Assembly: GCA_015709695.1 (NCBI GenBank)
Contig: CP054183.1
Span: forward strand, 1,786,992-1,850,991
DNA length: 64,000 nt
Direction: 5' to 3'
DNA from: Gammaproteobacteria bacterium
GTDB taxonomy: Bacteria; Pseudomonadota; Gammaproteobacteria; Steroidobacterales; GCA-2729495
Under the pieces are notes generated by a model. The model was not told the DNA's origin. It made no database searches and worked only from the letters and a program-made list of their open reading frames with translations. Position 1 is the first letter of the stretch. Every line of letters starts with the position of its first letter. The position numbers and the translations under genes were made by a program. Below, piece by piece: positions 8,907 to 16,856 of the stretch.

Positions 8907-9781
8907 TTGCCGACCGGCGTCACCTTCTTGAAGTACGACCAGCTGGTCTCGTTCGGCCGCGGGTCATCCAGCGGCGGCGGTGCGAGGTACAGCGGGTAGT
9001 TGGCCTTGATCTCGTTGCGGAAAGCCTCCGGCATGTCCTCCCAGCGGTCGAGCTTGCGGCCCGCGGTGCTGAAGTAGATCAGCCCGGCGCGGTCGCCCAT
9101 CTCCATCCACGGCAGCCAGCCCGACATGCGCACCCAGCCGACACTGACGCCGACGGAGCGCCGGCGGGAGTCGGCCAGCTCGGGCACGCTGCCGAAGAAG
9201 TTGAACATCTCGGTGGCGTGGTACTTGCCGCCGATGTAGTCCTGGTAGTCGCCGGCGAGCGGGTTGCGGTAGAACAGCGGCACGGTGGCGGTCATCCACC
9301 ACTGCCCGCCGATGACCTCCAGCGGCAGCCTGAACGGCCGCCCGGCGCGGTCGGTGGCGCCGATGCGCTGATTGACCGGATCGTTGGCCACGTGCACCAC
9401 CTTGACCTGCTTGCCGGTCCAGGGGTTCTCCCAGGTCTCGAGGACCTTGCCGGTCTTCGGATCCTCGTACACCAGCACCTCGCGCGTGGCCATCATGAAG
9501 CTGCCATCGGTGGCGCCGTTGAGCGGCCCGCACTGGCGGATGTTCATGCCCTCCACCGCGAACAGCTGGCGGTCGGCCTCGCCCGGCACGCGGCTGTACG
9601 CATGGCCCTTCCAGTACCAGGTGACGGCCTCGCCATCCTTCGTCGAGCACTGGATGCGGCGGGCGGCGGCGAGATTGTCCTGGGCGGTGTCCAGCTTCAG
9701 GTCGGCAGCGGTGCCGGCACCGGCCAGGCCCAGCAGGACCGGGGCCAGCCACCACGCGTACGGGCGCAGACGATGGGTCAT
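8903..9781 (-). CDS. DUF1838-family exported protein
   Basis: Protein of 292 residues with an N-terminal signal peptide (hydrophobic core about 8-26, AGAGTAAD cleavage region). The mature part carries features I associate with DUF1838: IQCSTKDGEAVTWYWKGHAY near the start, VYEDPKTGKVLETWENPWTG, the tryptophan-rich GGQWWMTATVPLFYRNPLAG, and SVGWVRMSGWLPWMEMGDR. ATG at 9781 is preceded by an AGGAGA ribosome-binding site. The function of this family is not established. It is translationally coupled to a downstream aldehyde dehydrogenase gene, which may point to a degradative pathway with a periplasmic step. The family call is from memory of the motif pattern and is the less certain part. Confidence 0.75.
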   Translation of the reverse strand: MTHRLRPYAWWLAPVLLGLAGAGTAADLKLDTAQDNLAAARRIQCSTKDGEAVTWYWKGHAYSRVPGEADRQLFAVEGMNIRQCGPLNGATDGSFMMATREVLVYEDPKTGKVLETWENPWTGKQVKVVHVANDPVNQRIGATDRAGRPFRLPLEVIGGQWWMTATVPLFYRNPLAGDYQDYIGGKYHATEMFNFFGSVPELADSRRRSVGVSVGWVRMSGWLPWMEMGDRAGLIYFSTAGRKLDRWEDMPEAFRNEIKANYPLYLAPPPLDDPRPNETSWSYFKKVTPVGK

Positions 9782-9861
9782 CGCGGTTCTCCTGTGGAAA
9801 GGCGCAAGCTTAGCAAACACCGGGAGCGACGGAAGCCCGCTGCCACGGCCGGCAGGTGCGG

Positions 9862-11724
9862 CTAGACCCGCAGGCGCGTGCCGAACTCCACCAGCCGCGT
9901 GTCCGGCACGCCGTAGAAGCTGGCGGCGCGGCGGGAATTGCGCATCAGGAAGGCAAACAGGCGCTTCTCCCAGGCACGCAGGGTGCTGCGCCCGTAGAAC
10001 ACCGATTCGGTGCCGACGAAGAACGTCGCCTGCGCCGGGTCGAAGCGCAGGCCCTCCTTGTCGGCGTCGTAGAGCACCTGGGTGATCTGCGGGCTTTCCA
10101 TGAAGCCGTAGCGCGCGACGATGCGGGTCATGCCCGGCAGCACCTCGGTGATCTCCATGCGCCGGTCGCGGCCGACCCGCGGCACTTCCTCGGTCTCGAT
10201 GGTCACCAGCAGCACCTGCTCGTGCAGCACGTTGTTGAAGCGCACGTTGTGCCAGAGCGCGCGGGGCAGGCCCTCGCGGTTGCTGGCGAGATAGACGGCG
10301 GTGCCCGGCACGCGCAGCGGCGGGTTGTCGGAGGCGAGCAGCTGCTGCAGCTGGTAGACGCTGCGATGCTCGCGGGCGATGTAGCTGGCGATGATCACAC
10401 GGCCCCTGGTCCAGGTATTCATGGTGATGAACAGCGCCGCGCCGACCACGATCGGTACCCAGCCGCCATCGGGAACCTTGAGCAGGTTGCAGAAGCAGAA
10501 GGCCAGGTCCAGCAGGAAAATCAGCGCCATCAAAAGCATCAGCGCGCGATCGGGCGCCGATGGCCGCTGCGCCAGCCACATCAGGATCAGCACCGTGTCG
10601 ATGGCCATGGCGATGGCGATGGCCACGCCGTAGGCGCCGGCCAGCGACTCGGAACTGCCGAAGCCGAGCACCAGCACGATGGTGGCGATGCCGAGCAGGG
10701 TGTTGGCGAACGGCACGTAGACCTGGCCGTAGGCCTTCGCCGACGAATGCCGCACTTCCAGGCGGGGCACGTAGCTCAGGCGCACCGCCTGGTGCGCCAC
10801 GGAGAACACCCCGGAGATCACCGCCTGCGAAGCGATCACCGTCGCCGCCGTGGCCAGCACCACCAGCGCCGGCAGCCCCCAGGATGGCGCCAGCAGGAAG
10901 AAGGGGTTGGCGGCCGCCGCGGGGTCGGCGAGCACCAGCGCACCCTGGCCCAGGTAGTTGAGCAGCAGCGACGGCAGCACCAGCGTGTACCAGGCGAGGC
11001 GGATCGGGCGCCGGCCGAAGTGCCCGAGGTCGGCAAACAGCGCCTCGCCACCGGTCACCGCGAGGAAGATCGCCGAGACCACCGCCAGGCTGAATTCTCC
11101 GTGGTGCAGGATGAAGCCGGCGGCATGGGCCGGGTTCAGCGCCTGCAGCACCGCCGGCTTGCGGGCGATGGCCGCCAGGCCGAGCAGCGCCAGCGTCAGG
11201 AACCAGGCGAGCATCGCCGGACCGAACAACCTGCCGATGCGCGCCGTGCCCTGCGCCTGGAAGCGGAACAGGCAGAGCAGGATGAGCAGCGTCAGCGGCA
11301 CCACCAGCCAGTCGAGGGAAGGCCGGCTGACCGTCAGGCCCTCCACCGCGCTCAGCACCGAGATCGCGGGTGTGATGGCGCCATCGGCGAAGAACAGCGC
11401 CGCCCCCAGCAGGCCCATGCTGCCGATGAGGACGCGCCCGCGGGCGACGCGGCCGCCCAGCACCAGCGTGGCCAGCGCCAGCACGCCGCCCTCGCCGCGG
11501 TTGTCCGCGGTCAGCACCACGGCGACATACTTGATGCAGACCACGATGATCAGCGCCCAGACCACCAGCGACAGGGCGCCGAGCACGTTCTCCGGCTGGG
11601 CCATGGCCGGGGAGATGGCGAGCGCGGCGCGGAAGGCGTAGAGCGGGCTGGTGCCGATGTCGCCGAAGACCACGCCGAGGGCGAGCACCGCCAGCTGGCG
11701 TTGCGATTGCGAGGTGTCTGTCAT
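9862..11724 (-). CDS. kup: Low-affinity potassium uptake protein Kup
   Basis: KUP/HAK/KT potassium:proton symporter of 620 residues. The N-terminus has the family signature ALGVVFGDIGTSPLYAF followed by about twelve transmembrane helices, with DGAITPAISVLSAVEGL in the expected place, and a hydrophilic C-terminal domain from about residue 480. Length matches E. coli Kup (622). It lies 80 bases after phhB and the same distance before the DUF1838-like gene, so it may be a separate transcription unit. A short GC-rich hairpin lies just upstream of its start. Confidence 0.95.
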   Translation of the reverse strand: MTDTSQSQRQLAVLALGVVFGDIGTSPLYAFRAALAISPAMAQPENVLGALSLVVWALIIVVCIKYVAVVLTADNRGEGGVLALATLVLGGRVARGRVLIGSMGLLGAALFFADGAITPAISVLSAVEGLTVSRPSLDWLVVPLTLLILLCLFRFQAQGTARIGRLFGPAMLAWFLTLALLGLAAIARKPAVLQALNPAHAAGFILHHGEFSLAVVSAIFLAVTGGEALFADLGHFGRRPIRLAWYTLVLPSLLLNYLGQGALVLADPAAAANPFFLLAPSWGLPALVVLATAATVIASQAVISGVFSVAHQAVRLSYVPRLEVRHSSAKAYGQVYVPFANTLLGIATIVLVLGFGSSESLAGAYGVAIAIAMAIDTVLILMWLAQRPSAPDRALMLLMALIFLLDLAFCFCNLLKVPDGGWVPIVVGAALFITMNTWTRGRVIIASYIAREHRSVYQLQQLLASDNPPLRVPGTAVYLASNREGLPRALWHNVRFNNVLHEQVLLVTIETEEVPRVGRDRRMEITEVLPGMTRIVARYGFMESPQITQVLYDADKEGLRFDPAQATFFVGTESVFYGRSTLRAWEKRLFAFLMRNSRRAASFYGVPDTRLVEFGTRLRV

Positions 11725-11757
11725 GGCGGGTGGCTGGCTGGATCCGGCGCGCTTTCC

Positions 11758-11774
11758 CGGCCGCCTGGCGGCCG
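11758..11774 (-). terminator. GC hairpin between phhB and kup
   Basis: A perfect 7-base stem (cggccgc / gcggccg) with a 3-base loop lies about 30 bases downstream of the phhB stop on the minus strand. There is no U-run after it, so it is either a weak terminator or a 5'-leader structure of kup. Confidence 0.3.
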
Positions 11775-11805
11775 CGCGCGCGCATTCTAGGCCCGGCGGG
11801 GATGC

Positions 11806-12150
11806 CTAGTCGACCAGACGGTCCACCTTGGCCGCGCAGATGAAGTCGTTCTCCGACAGGCCGCCGATCGCATGGGTCCACCAGGCCACCGCGCAGCGCC
11901 CGTAGCCGACCTCGAGGTCGGGGTGGTGACCCTCGGTGTTGGCGATCCAGGCCACGGCATTGACGAAGCTGATGGTGCGGTTGTAGCCGGAGAACTCGAA
12001 GACGCGGCGAATGGACTTGCCGTCCGCCGCCAGCTTCCAGTCCGGGTGCAGGGCTGGCATCAGCGCGGCGATCGCCGCCGGTGCCAGCGGCGGCACTCCG
12101 CCTTCGCAGGGCTTGCAGCGGCGGCTGGTGAGGTCCGTGCTCGATGTCAT
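11806..12150 (-). CDS. phhB: Pterin-4a-carbinolamine dehydratase
   Basis: Small enzyme (114 residues) that dehydrates 4a-hydroxytetrahydrobiopterin to recycle the pterin cofactor of phenylalanine hydroxylase. The active-site block GHHPDLEVGYGRCAVAWWTH and the following GGLSENDFICAAKVD are characteristic. The N-terminal extension with CKPCEGGVPPL is typical of bacterial PhhB/PCD. The ATG has a GGAGGAGC ribosome-binding site. It follows the vWA gene by 48 bases on the same strand, but nothing functional connects it to that cluster. No phenylalanine hydroxylase is in the window. Confidence 0.93.
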   Translation of the reverse strand: MTSSTDLTSRRCKPCEGGVPPLAPAAIAALMPALHPDWKLAADGKSIRRVFEFSGYNRTISFVNAVAWIANTEGHHPDLEVGYGRCAVAWWTHAIGGLSENDFICAAKVDRLVD

Positions 12151-12198
12151 GGCTTGCTCCTCCGGTTGGTGGGGAAATGGGCCGCGGGGCCGGCCCGC

Positions 12199-13191
12199 TC
12201 AGTTCAGCGTCGTCAGCGCGACGAAGGTGCCGCCGTTGCGTTCGCAGAGCGTGCGCATCAGGTTGGCGAAGCGCAGGCCGTTGCCCATGCGGCCACCGGC
12301 GAACTGCGTCGGGAAGCCCACGCCGTGGATGCGCATCAGCCGGTTGCCGCTGGCATCGGCCTTGTTGATGCGCTCCACGTAGCGGGCCACGGCCTCGACC
12401 TGCCCGGTCGGGAAATCGTCGCCGAAGACGTAGATGCTCACCGGCTTGCCGGGCTCGTAGAAGGTGCTGATCGCCTCGGCGATGCCCTCCACCGGGCTCG
12501 AGTCGCTGTAGGGGCTCCAGTTCGCCAGCGTGCCGAGGATCTGCTGCCGCGCCGTCGGTGAGTCGGGGATCCACTTGCCGGCATAGCTGGGGAACATGTA
12601 CTTGCCCTCGTCGCTCATCACCTGGATGCCCCTGATGCGCGGGTAGACGCGCAGCACCTCGGAGATCTTCCGCATCACCAGCTGCCAGGGCCCCTGGAAC
12701 ATGCTTCCCGAGGTGTCGATGACGAAGATGATGTACTCGCTGTCGACGGGGATGCCGCCCACCGTGGCGTCCTTCTCCGGTGCCCGGTATCCGGCCAGCA
12801 GCCGGCGCATCTCCTCGGTGAGCCGCTGGCGCGTGGCGAGCAGCTGGCCCTCCAGCTCGCTGTCCACGGCCGGCTGGCGGCTGGCCTGGTACTGGCCGCG
12901 GATGCGGCCGAGGTCTGCCTGCAGGCGGGCGATGGTCGCATCCGCGCGCTGGCGGTCGCCCTGCGCGCTCTTCATCTGCCGGTCGAGTTCCGTGGTTTCG
13001 CCACGGATGTCGAACAGCTCCTTCTGCAGTGCCGCGATCAGCCCGCGCTCGTCCGCCCGGGCCTGCTCGATGATGCGCGGCTCGGCCGCCTTGGTGATCA
13101 GCAGCAGCATGATCACCGCGCCGAAGGCGCAGCACATGCCGTCGAGGAAATACAGGCTGAAGATCTCCAGTTCGCGACGCTTGCGGCGCAT
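12199..13191 (-). CDS. ExbD/MotB-like membrane protein with coiled coil and vWA domain (second of pair)
   Basis: Protein of 330 residues. A single N-terminal transmembrane helix (about 9-33) carries an acidic residue, Asp17 in YFLDGMCCAFGAV, placed as in the ExbD/TolR/MotB helix where that aspartate conducts protons. A coiled coil follows (about 40-140) and then a von Willebrand A domain with an intact MIDAS motif, Asp159-Thr-Ser161-Gly-Ser163 in FVIDTSGSM. Predicted topology puts the vWA domain in the periplasm. ATG at 13191 shares one base with the stop of the preceding paralogue (TGATG), so both are made together. Last gene of the kinase/FHA/channel cluster. ExbD likeness is inferred from helix pattern and context, not overall similarity. 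Confidence 0.8.
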   Translation of the reverse strand: MRRKRRELEIFSLYFLDGMCCAFGAVIMLLLITKAAEPRIIEQARADERGLIAALQKELFDIRGETTELDRQMKSAQGDRQRADATIARLQADLGRIRGQYQASRQPAVDSELEGQLLATRQRLTEEMRRLLAGYRAPEKDATVGGIPVDSEYIIFVIDTSGSMFQGPWQLVMRKISEVLRVYPRIRGIQVMSDEGKYMFPSYAGKWIPDSPTARQQILGTLANWSPYSDSSPVEGIAEAISTFYEPGKPVSIYVFGDDFPTGQVEAVARYVERINKADASGNRLMRIHGVGFPTQFAGGRMGNGLRFANLMRTLCERNGGTFVALTTLN

Positions 13192-14288
13192 CAGGGCCAG
13201 TCCTGCGAGGGAGTGATGAGCGAGCCGCCGCTGGCGTAGGCCAGATCCCAGAAGTAGCCGGCGGCATCCGGATCGCCGTCCATGGGGAACAGCAGCACGT
13301 TGACCGGCAGGCGCCGCGGCAGCGAGCGCACGGCATCCACCATGAACTTCACGCGCCGCTCCTCCTTCACGTCCTCGACCTGCGCGGGCGGCTTCTCGCC
13401 CTGGGTCGGCAGGCCATCGGTGATGAGGAAGATGTTGTCCGGCTGCGGCTGCAGCTGCTTCACCACCGCGAAGGCGTTGATGAGGCTGGTGCCCTTGTCC
13501 GGCACCAGCTTGCGCACCGCCGCCACGGCCGCCGTCAGCTCGGATCCGTCGCGGACCTCGAGCCAGCGCCCGCCGGTGCCGTCGAGCACCGCCTGCGCCT
13601 GCTCGTTGAAGGCATAGATCTGCACCCTGGTGCCGGGCCGGATCTGCGCCGTGAGCCAGTCCACCGTGCGCACCGCCTGCTGCCACTTCGGCGCGCGGAT
13701 CTTGCGCGCATCGGCCATGTTGCGGAAGCGCACCACGTTGACATAGGTGCGCCCGAGCATGCTGGTGGAGGCATCCAGCAGGATCAGCACGTGGCTGCCG
13801 CCCATGCGGATACCGGTGAGGTACTGGCGGTTGCCCTCGCCGGTGAAGCTGCGCAGCTTCTGCCCGCTGCCCGCCTTCTCGGTGGTGCGCGCGGCCAGGC
13901 GCTGGTTGGATTCCTCCAGCTGCTTCACGTCGGCGCGCAGCTGCTCGATGCTTTCGCGCCGTGCGCTGCTGTCGCCCTGGGCCTGCGAGACCTCGGCCTG
14001 CATGCGCGCCAGCATCACCGCCAGCCGCGCTGCCTCCTCGGCCAGCACCTTCTCGTCCTTCTGGTCGTCGTCCAGCGAATTGCGCAGCCGCACCAGGTTC
14101 TTGCGCGCATCGAGCACCTCCTGCTCCAGCCGCGTGGTCTCGCTGCGCAGGTCCGCCCTGGCGTCGCGGGCATTGCTGGACACCTGGGAGTTGATGATGA
14201 CGAAGGTCAGCACCACGGCGCCGAAGCCGCAGGTGATGGCGTCGAGGAAGGACCAGCTGAAGACGTTCAGCTCACGGCGCTGGCGCAT
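13191..14288 (-). CDS. ExbD/MotB-like membrane protein with coiled coil and vWA domain (first of pair)
   Basis: Protein of 365 residues built like its downstream neighbour: short basic N-terminus, one transmembrane helix (about 8-32) with Asp16 in SFLDAITCGFGAVV, a long coiled coil (40-135), then a vWA domain (about 160-365) with MIDAS Asp172-Ala-Ser174-Thr-Ser176 in LLDASTSM and FLITDGLPT further on. ATG at 14288 is chosen because it starts the same MR-basic-ELNVF pattern as the second copy; longer upstream starts run inside the FHA gene. It overlaps that gene by 17 bases. The TolQ-like channel gene lies one gene upstream. I infer that the pair forms the heteromeric stator-type partner of that channel. 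Confidence 0.8.
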   Translation of the reverse strand: MRQRRELNVFSWSFLDAITCGFGAVVLTFVIINSQVSSNARDARADLRSETTRLEQEVLDARKNLVRLRNSLDDDQKDEKVLAEEAARLAVMLARMQAEVSQAQGDSSARRESIEQLRADVKQLEESNQRLAARTTEKAGSGQKLRSFTGEGNRQYLTGIRMGGSHVLILLDASTSMLGRTYVNVVRFRNMADARKIRAPKWQQAVRTVDWLTAQIRPGTRVQIYAFNEQAQAVLDGTGGRWLEVRDGSELTAAVAAVRKLVPDKGTSLINAFAVVKQLQPQPDNIFLITDGLPTQGEKPPAQVEDVKEERRVKFMVDAVRSLPRRLPVNVLLFPMDGDPDAAGYFWDLAYASGGSLITPSQDWP

Positions 14289-15630
14289 CGACGCCCTCCT
14301 CGGCCAGCAGCCGCAGCTCCACCGGCGGCTGGCCGATCTCGATGCGGTCGCCCGCATGCAGCACGGCGGAGCCTTCCACGGCCACGCCGTTGAGGCGGGT
14401 GCCGTAGCGGCTGTGGTCGTGCAGCAGCACGCGGCCGGCCTCGAGCACGAGGCTGCAATGCCGGCGCGACAGGCCCTGCAGCGAAGCGGGCAGCTGCAGG
14501 CCGTACTCGCCGTCGGCGAGCTGCGAGCCGATGCGCAACGGCCGGCCGTCGAGCCGCAGCAGGCGATGGCCGTAACACAGGTGGCTGGGCCGCGCGGCGG
14601 CCACCACGGCCAGGACGCTGCCTTTGTCCCGATGCGACGGCAGGGGCGGACGGTCCCAGGGCAGCTGCGTCGCCAGCGCGAGCGCCCCGGACGGCGCCGT
14701 GGGTGCCAGCCGCAGCGCGCCCAGCGCCGCCGCGCCCGGCTCCAGCGTGACGATCTCCCAGCCCGGCAGCCCTGCCAGGCTTTCCAGCAGTCCCGGATAG
14801 CCGGCCAGGCGGTCGGGTACCTGCAGCACCGCTCCGGCGGCGGGCGGCGCCAGCGCGCGCAGCCGCTGCAGCAGCCGCTCGGCCGCCTGCGTCACCGCCG
14901 CGCGCAGCTCCGCCGCGCTGACCTCGGCGGCGAATTCGCTGCCGCGGTAGCTGATGGACACCCGGCGCGATTCATGCCCCGCCAGGTCGGCCAGCCAGCC
15001 GGCGAGGCCGGCGTACAGCTGGCGCTCGCTTCCGTCATCGTGGAACGGATCGAAGCGGCTGGCACGCAGCAGCGCCGCGCCGATGGCCCGCGCGCAGGCG
15101 CGATCCAGGGCCTGGAAGGACAGCCAGTCGAGGCGTTGCGCGGTATCGCGCGAGGCACCGTCCGCCTGGCCGATGTGCGTCAGGCCGGCATCGTGCAGCG
15201 TGAGTTCCAGGTGCCAGAGCTCGCGGCCGGGCGCGGGCCGGCGCGAAGCCGCCACCGCCGAGTCGACCAAGCCGGCGAGCGGCAGGCCGGCATCGCGCGC
15301 CAGGCCGAGCAACAGCCCGAGCTGGCGCGCCGACCAGCTGGACGGCACCGCGGCCACCAGCGCCTCGCAGCCGGATGGCAGGGCGGCGCGCAGCTGCAGG
15401 AGCTGCGCCTGCACGATATCCGCGCTGCTGCGCCAGGAGCCCAGCGGCCGCGGCAGCGGGCCATCGTCCAGGTCGCGCCAGTGGCGCGTGGAAACCGGCG
15501 CCGCCGCCTCGCCGGCTGCCCTGCCCAGCGCCCCCGTGGCCGCCGCCAGCCCCGGCTCCGCCCACAGCACACGCCCCGCCGCGGCCAGGGTCAGCGCGGC
15601 ATCGTTGAGGTCCACTGCGGCAGTCGCCAT
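14272..15630 (-). CDS. Actin/Hsp70-fold-like protein with C-terminal FHA domain
   Basis: Cytoplasmic protein of 452 residues with no signal or membrane helix. The first 250 or so residues have the spacing of an actin/Hsp70-type fold: an N-terminal VDLNDAALTL, EALVAAVPSSW, and GLPLAGLVDSAVAAS. That likeness is weak and inferred. The C-terminal 100 residues are a clear FHA phosphothreonine-binding domain: RIGSQLADGEYGLQL, GLSRRHCSLVLEAGRVLLHD, SRYGTRLNGVAV and LHAGDRIEIG, with the conserved Arg, Ser-Arg-Arg-His and Thr-Arg-Leu-Asn residues. ATG at 15630 is preferred over 15696, which would overlap the channel gene. Within the operon it is the obvious cytoplasmic reader of phosphorylation by the kinase gene upstream. 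Confidence 0.75.
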   Translation of the reverse strand: MATAAVDLNDAALTLAAAGRVLWAEPGLAAATGALGRAAGEAAAPVSTRHWRDLDDGPLPRPLGSWRSSADIVQAQLLQLRAALPSGCEALVAAVPSSWSARQLGLLLGLARDAGLPLAGLVDSAVAASRRPAPGRELWHLELTLHDAGLTHIGQADGASRDTAQRLDWLSFQALDRACARAIGAALLRASRFDPFHDDGSERQLYAGLAGWLADLAGHESRRVSISYRGSEFAAEVSAAELRAAVTQAAERLLQRLRALAPPAAGAVLQVPDRLAGYPGLLESLAGLPGWEIVTLEPGAAALGALRLAPTAPSGALALATQLPWDRPPLPSHRDKGSVLAVVAAARPSHLCYGHRLLRLDGRPLRIGSQLADGEYGLQLPASLQGLSRRHCSLVLEAGRVLLHDHSRYGTRLNGVAVEGSAVLHAGDRIEIGQPPVELRLLAEEGVDAPAP

Positions 15631-15656
15631 GCCCGTACTGCTCCCGCTGCGGCCGC

Positions 15657-16454
15657 TCAGCTCACATGCAGGTGGCGGATCAGGTTGTCCTCGCACCAGG
15701 CCTCGGCATCCAGGGCCAGGCGTTCCTGGATCAGCTGCAGCTGGTGCACCAGGAACATCAGGGTGATGCAGGTCAGCAGCGCCACCAGCGTCGCGTTGAA
15801 CGCCGAGCCGAGGAACTGGGTCACCGGCGTCACGTCACCCTCCACGGCGCGGTGCGCCATGCGCAGCGCCAGGCCGATGCCACGCACCGTGCCGACGAAG
15901 CCGATGGCGGGGATGGCCCAGACGATGAAGCGGATCATCGCCATCTCGGAATCCAGGCGGTTGGCTTCCGACTCCACCAGCCGGTGCATCGAGGTGGCGA
16001 CATCCTGCAGGTTGCGCACCGCGCCGAAGCGGCGCAGCGTGTGGGTGATGACCCGCGGCAGCAGCAGCTCGCGCTGGCCCGCCGGCAGCGCCTCGATGTG
16101 GCGCACGTACTCGCGGCTGTCCTCCGGCAGGATGCGCATGCCCTCGGCGATCGGCAGCAGCGGCTGCTCGAACAGCCGCCGCTCCTGCGCCACCAGCCGC
16201 CACTTGTAGCCGATCAGCGCCAGGCACCACACCGAGAGGATCAGGCAGGCCTCGGGCTCGAAGTCGCGCACGGTGACGAACAGCGAGGCGGGCGCCTCGT
16301 AGTTCGGGTCCTTGCGCATGGCGGCGAGCTGCGCGGCGAGGATGGCCTCGGCGTTCGGGTAGATCACCGTGACGTAGAGGGCGTGCACGACGATCACGGC
16401 GATCACCAGCGCGAACATCTGGAACACGGCTTCCTGGCTGAAGGTGCGGTTCAT
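15657..16454 (-). CDS. MotA/TolQ/ExbB-type proton channel family protein
   Basis: Inner-membrane protein of 265 residues with four hydrophobic segments (about 10-32, 67-84, 173-197, 217-240). The last two carry the family hallmarks: IPAIGFVGTVRGIGLAL corresponds to the GLLGTVxGI block of ExbB/TolQ, and AFNATLVALLTCIT to the last helix. Such proteins form the pentameric channel that uses proton flow to move a partner with a transmembrane aspartate (ExbD, TolR, MotB). The two vWA proteins downstream have such a helix. The usual energised partners (TonB, TolA, flagella) are absent here. The family call is good; the output of the machine is unknown. Confidence 0.85.
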   Translation of the reverse strand: MNRTFSQEAVFQMFALVIAVIVVHALYVTVIYPNAEAILAAQLAAMRKDPNYEAPASLFVTVRDFEPEACLILSVWCLALIGYKWRLVAQERRLFEQPLLPIAEGMRILPEDSREYVRHIEALPAGQRELLLPRVITHTLRRFGAVRNLQDVATSMHRLVESEANRLDSEMAMIRFIVWAIPAIGFVGTVRGIGLALRMAHRAVEGDVTPVTQFLGSAFNATLVALLTCITLMFLVHQLQLIQERLALDAEAWCEDNLIRHLHVS

Positions 16455-16495
16455 GCTGGCTTGACCTCGGAAATGATCGGGGTGCTGGCGGCGGC

Positions 16496-16828
16496 TCAGA
16501 TGTCGGATGGCAGGGCGATGGCGAGGTCGGCGGCGAGCGGCTTCGACGGCCGGAACTCCTGCAGCTCATCGGCGGAGGGCTTGCCGGCAAGCTCGGCCTG
16601 GGCGCGGCGCAGCTCGGCATCGAGTTCCTCGCGGCTGAGTTCGGGCGGCTTTGCCGGCGCCGCGGCGCCACCGGCGCCGCCGGCTGGTGCAGCGGGCTCC
16701 GCAGCCGGGGCCTGCGCGAGGGCCGCGGCGGCCGGCTGCGGGCCGAGCCAGGCATCGGTGACCGTACGCGCCGCCCAGGTGGACCCCAGCCCGGCCGCCA
16801 TCACCAGTCCCACCTTGAATATCTGCAT
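16496..16828 (-). CDS. Small Ala/Pro-rich single-pass membrane protein, unknown
   Basis: Protein of 110 residues. The N-terminal MQIFKVGLVMAAGLGSTWAA looks like a membrane anchor or uncleaved signal. A 40-residue Ala/Pro/Gly linker follows, then a charged helical stretch (LSREELDAELRRAQAEL) and a C-terminal tail. ATG at 16828 has a strong GGGGGA ribosome-binding site, so it is preferred over a longer reading of 131 residues. No family is recognised. Its place between the FHA-PEGA-FGE gene and the channel gene, 28 and 41 bases from each, suggests a small accessory subunit of the same envelope system. Confidence 0.65.
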   Translation of the reverse strand: MQIFKVGLVMAAGLGSTWAARTVTDAWLGPQPAAAALAQAPAAEPAAPAGGAGGAAAPAKPPELSREELDAELRRAQAELAGKPSADELQEFRPSKPLAADLAIALPSDI

Positions 16829-16856
16829 GGTCGTTCCCCCTTGCCTCGCCCCGGGC

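Noticed and set aside
9782..13336. Upstream extension of the DUF1838-like frame across the kup and vWA genes
   Set aside because: It is an open frame only by GC bias; the real start is at 9781 with a ribosome-binding site and signal peptide.
12199..16454. Zorya-type anti-phage system
   Set aside because: It shares only the MotA/MotB-like idea; there is no ZorC, ZorD helicase or ZorE nuclease, and the partner domains are vWA instead of OmpA-like.
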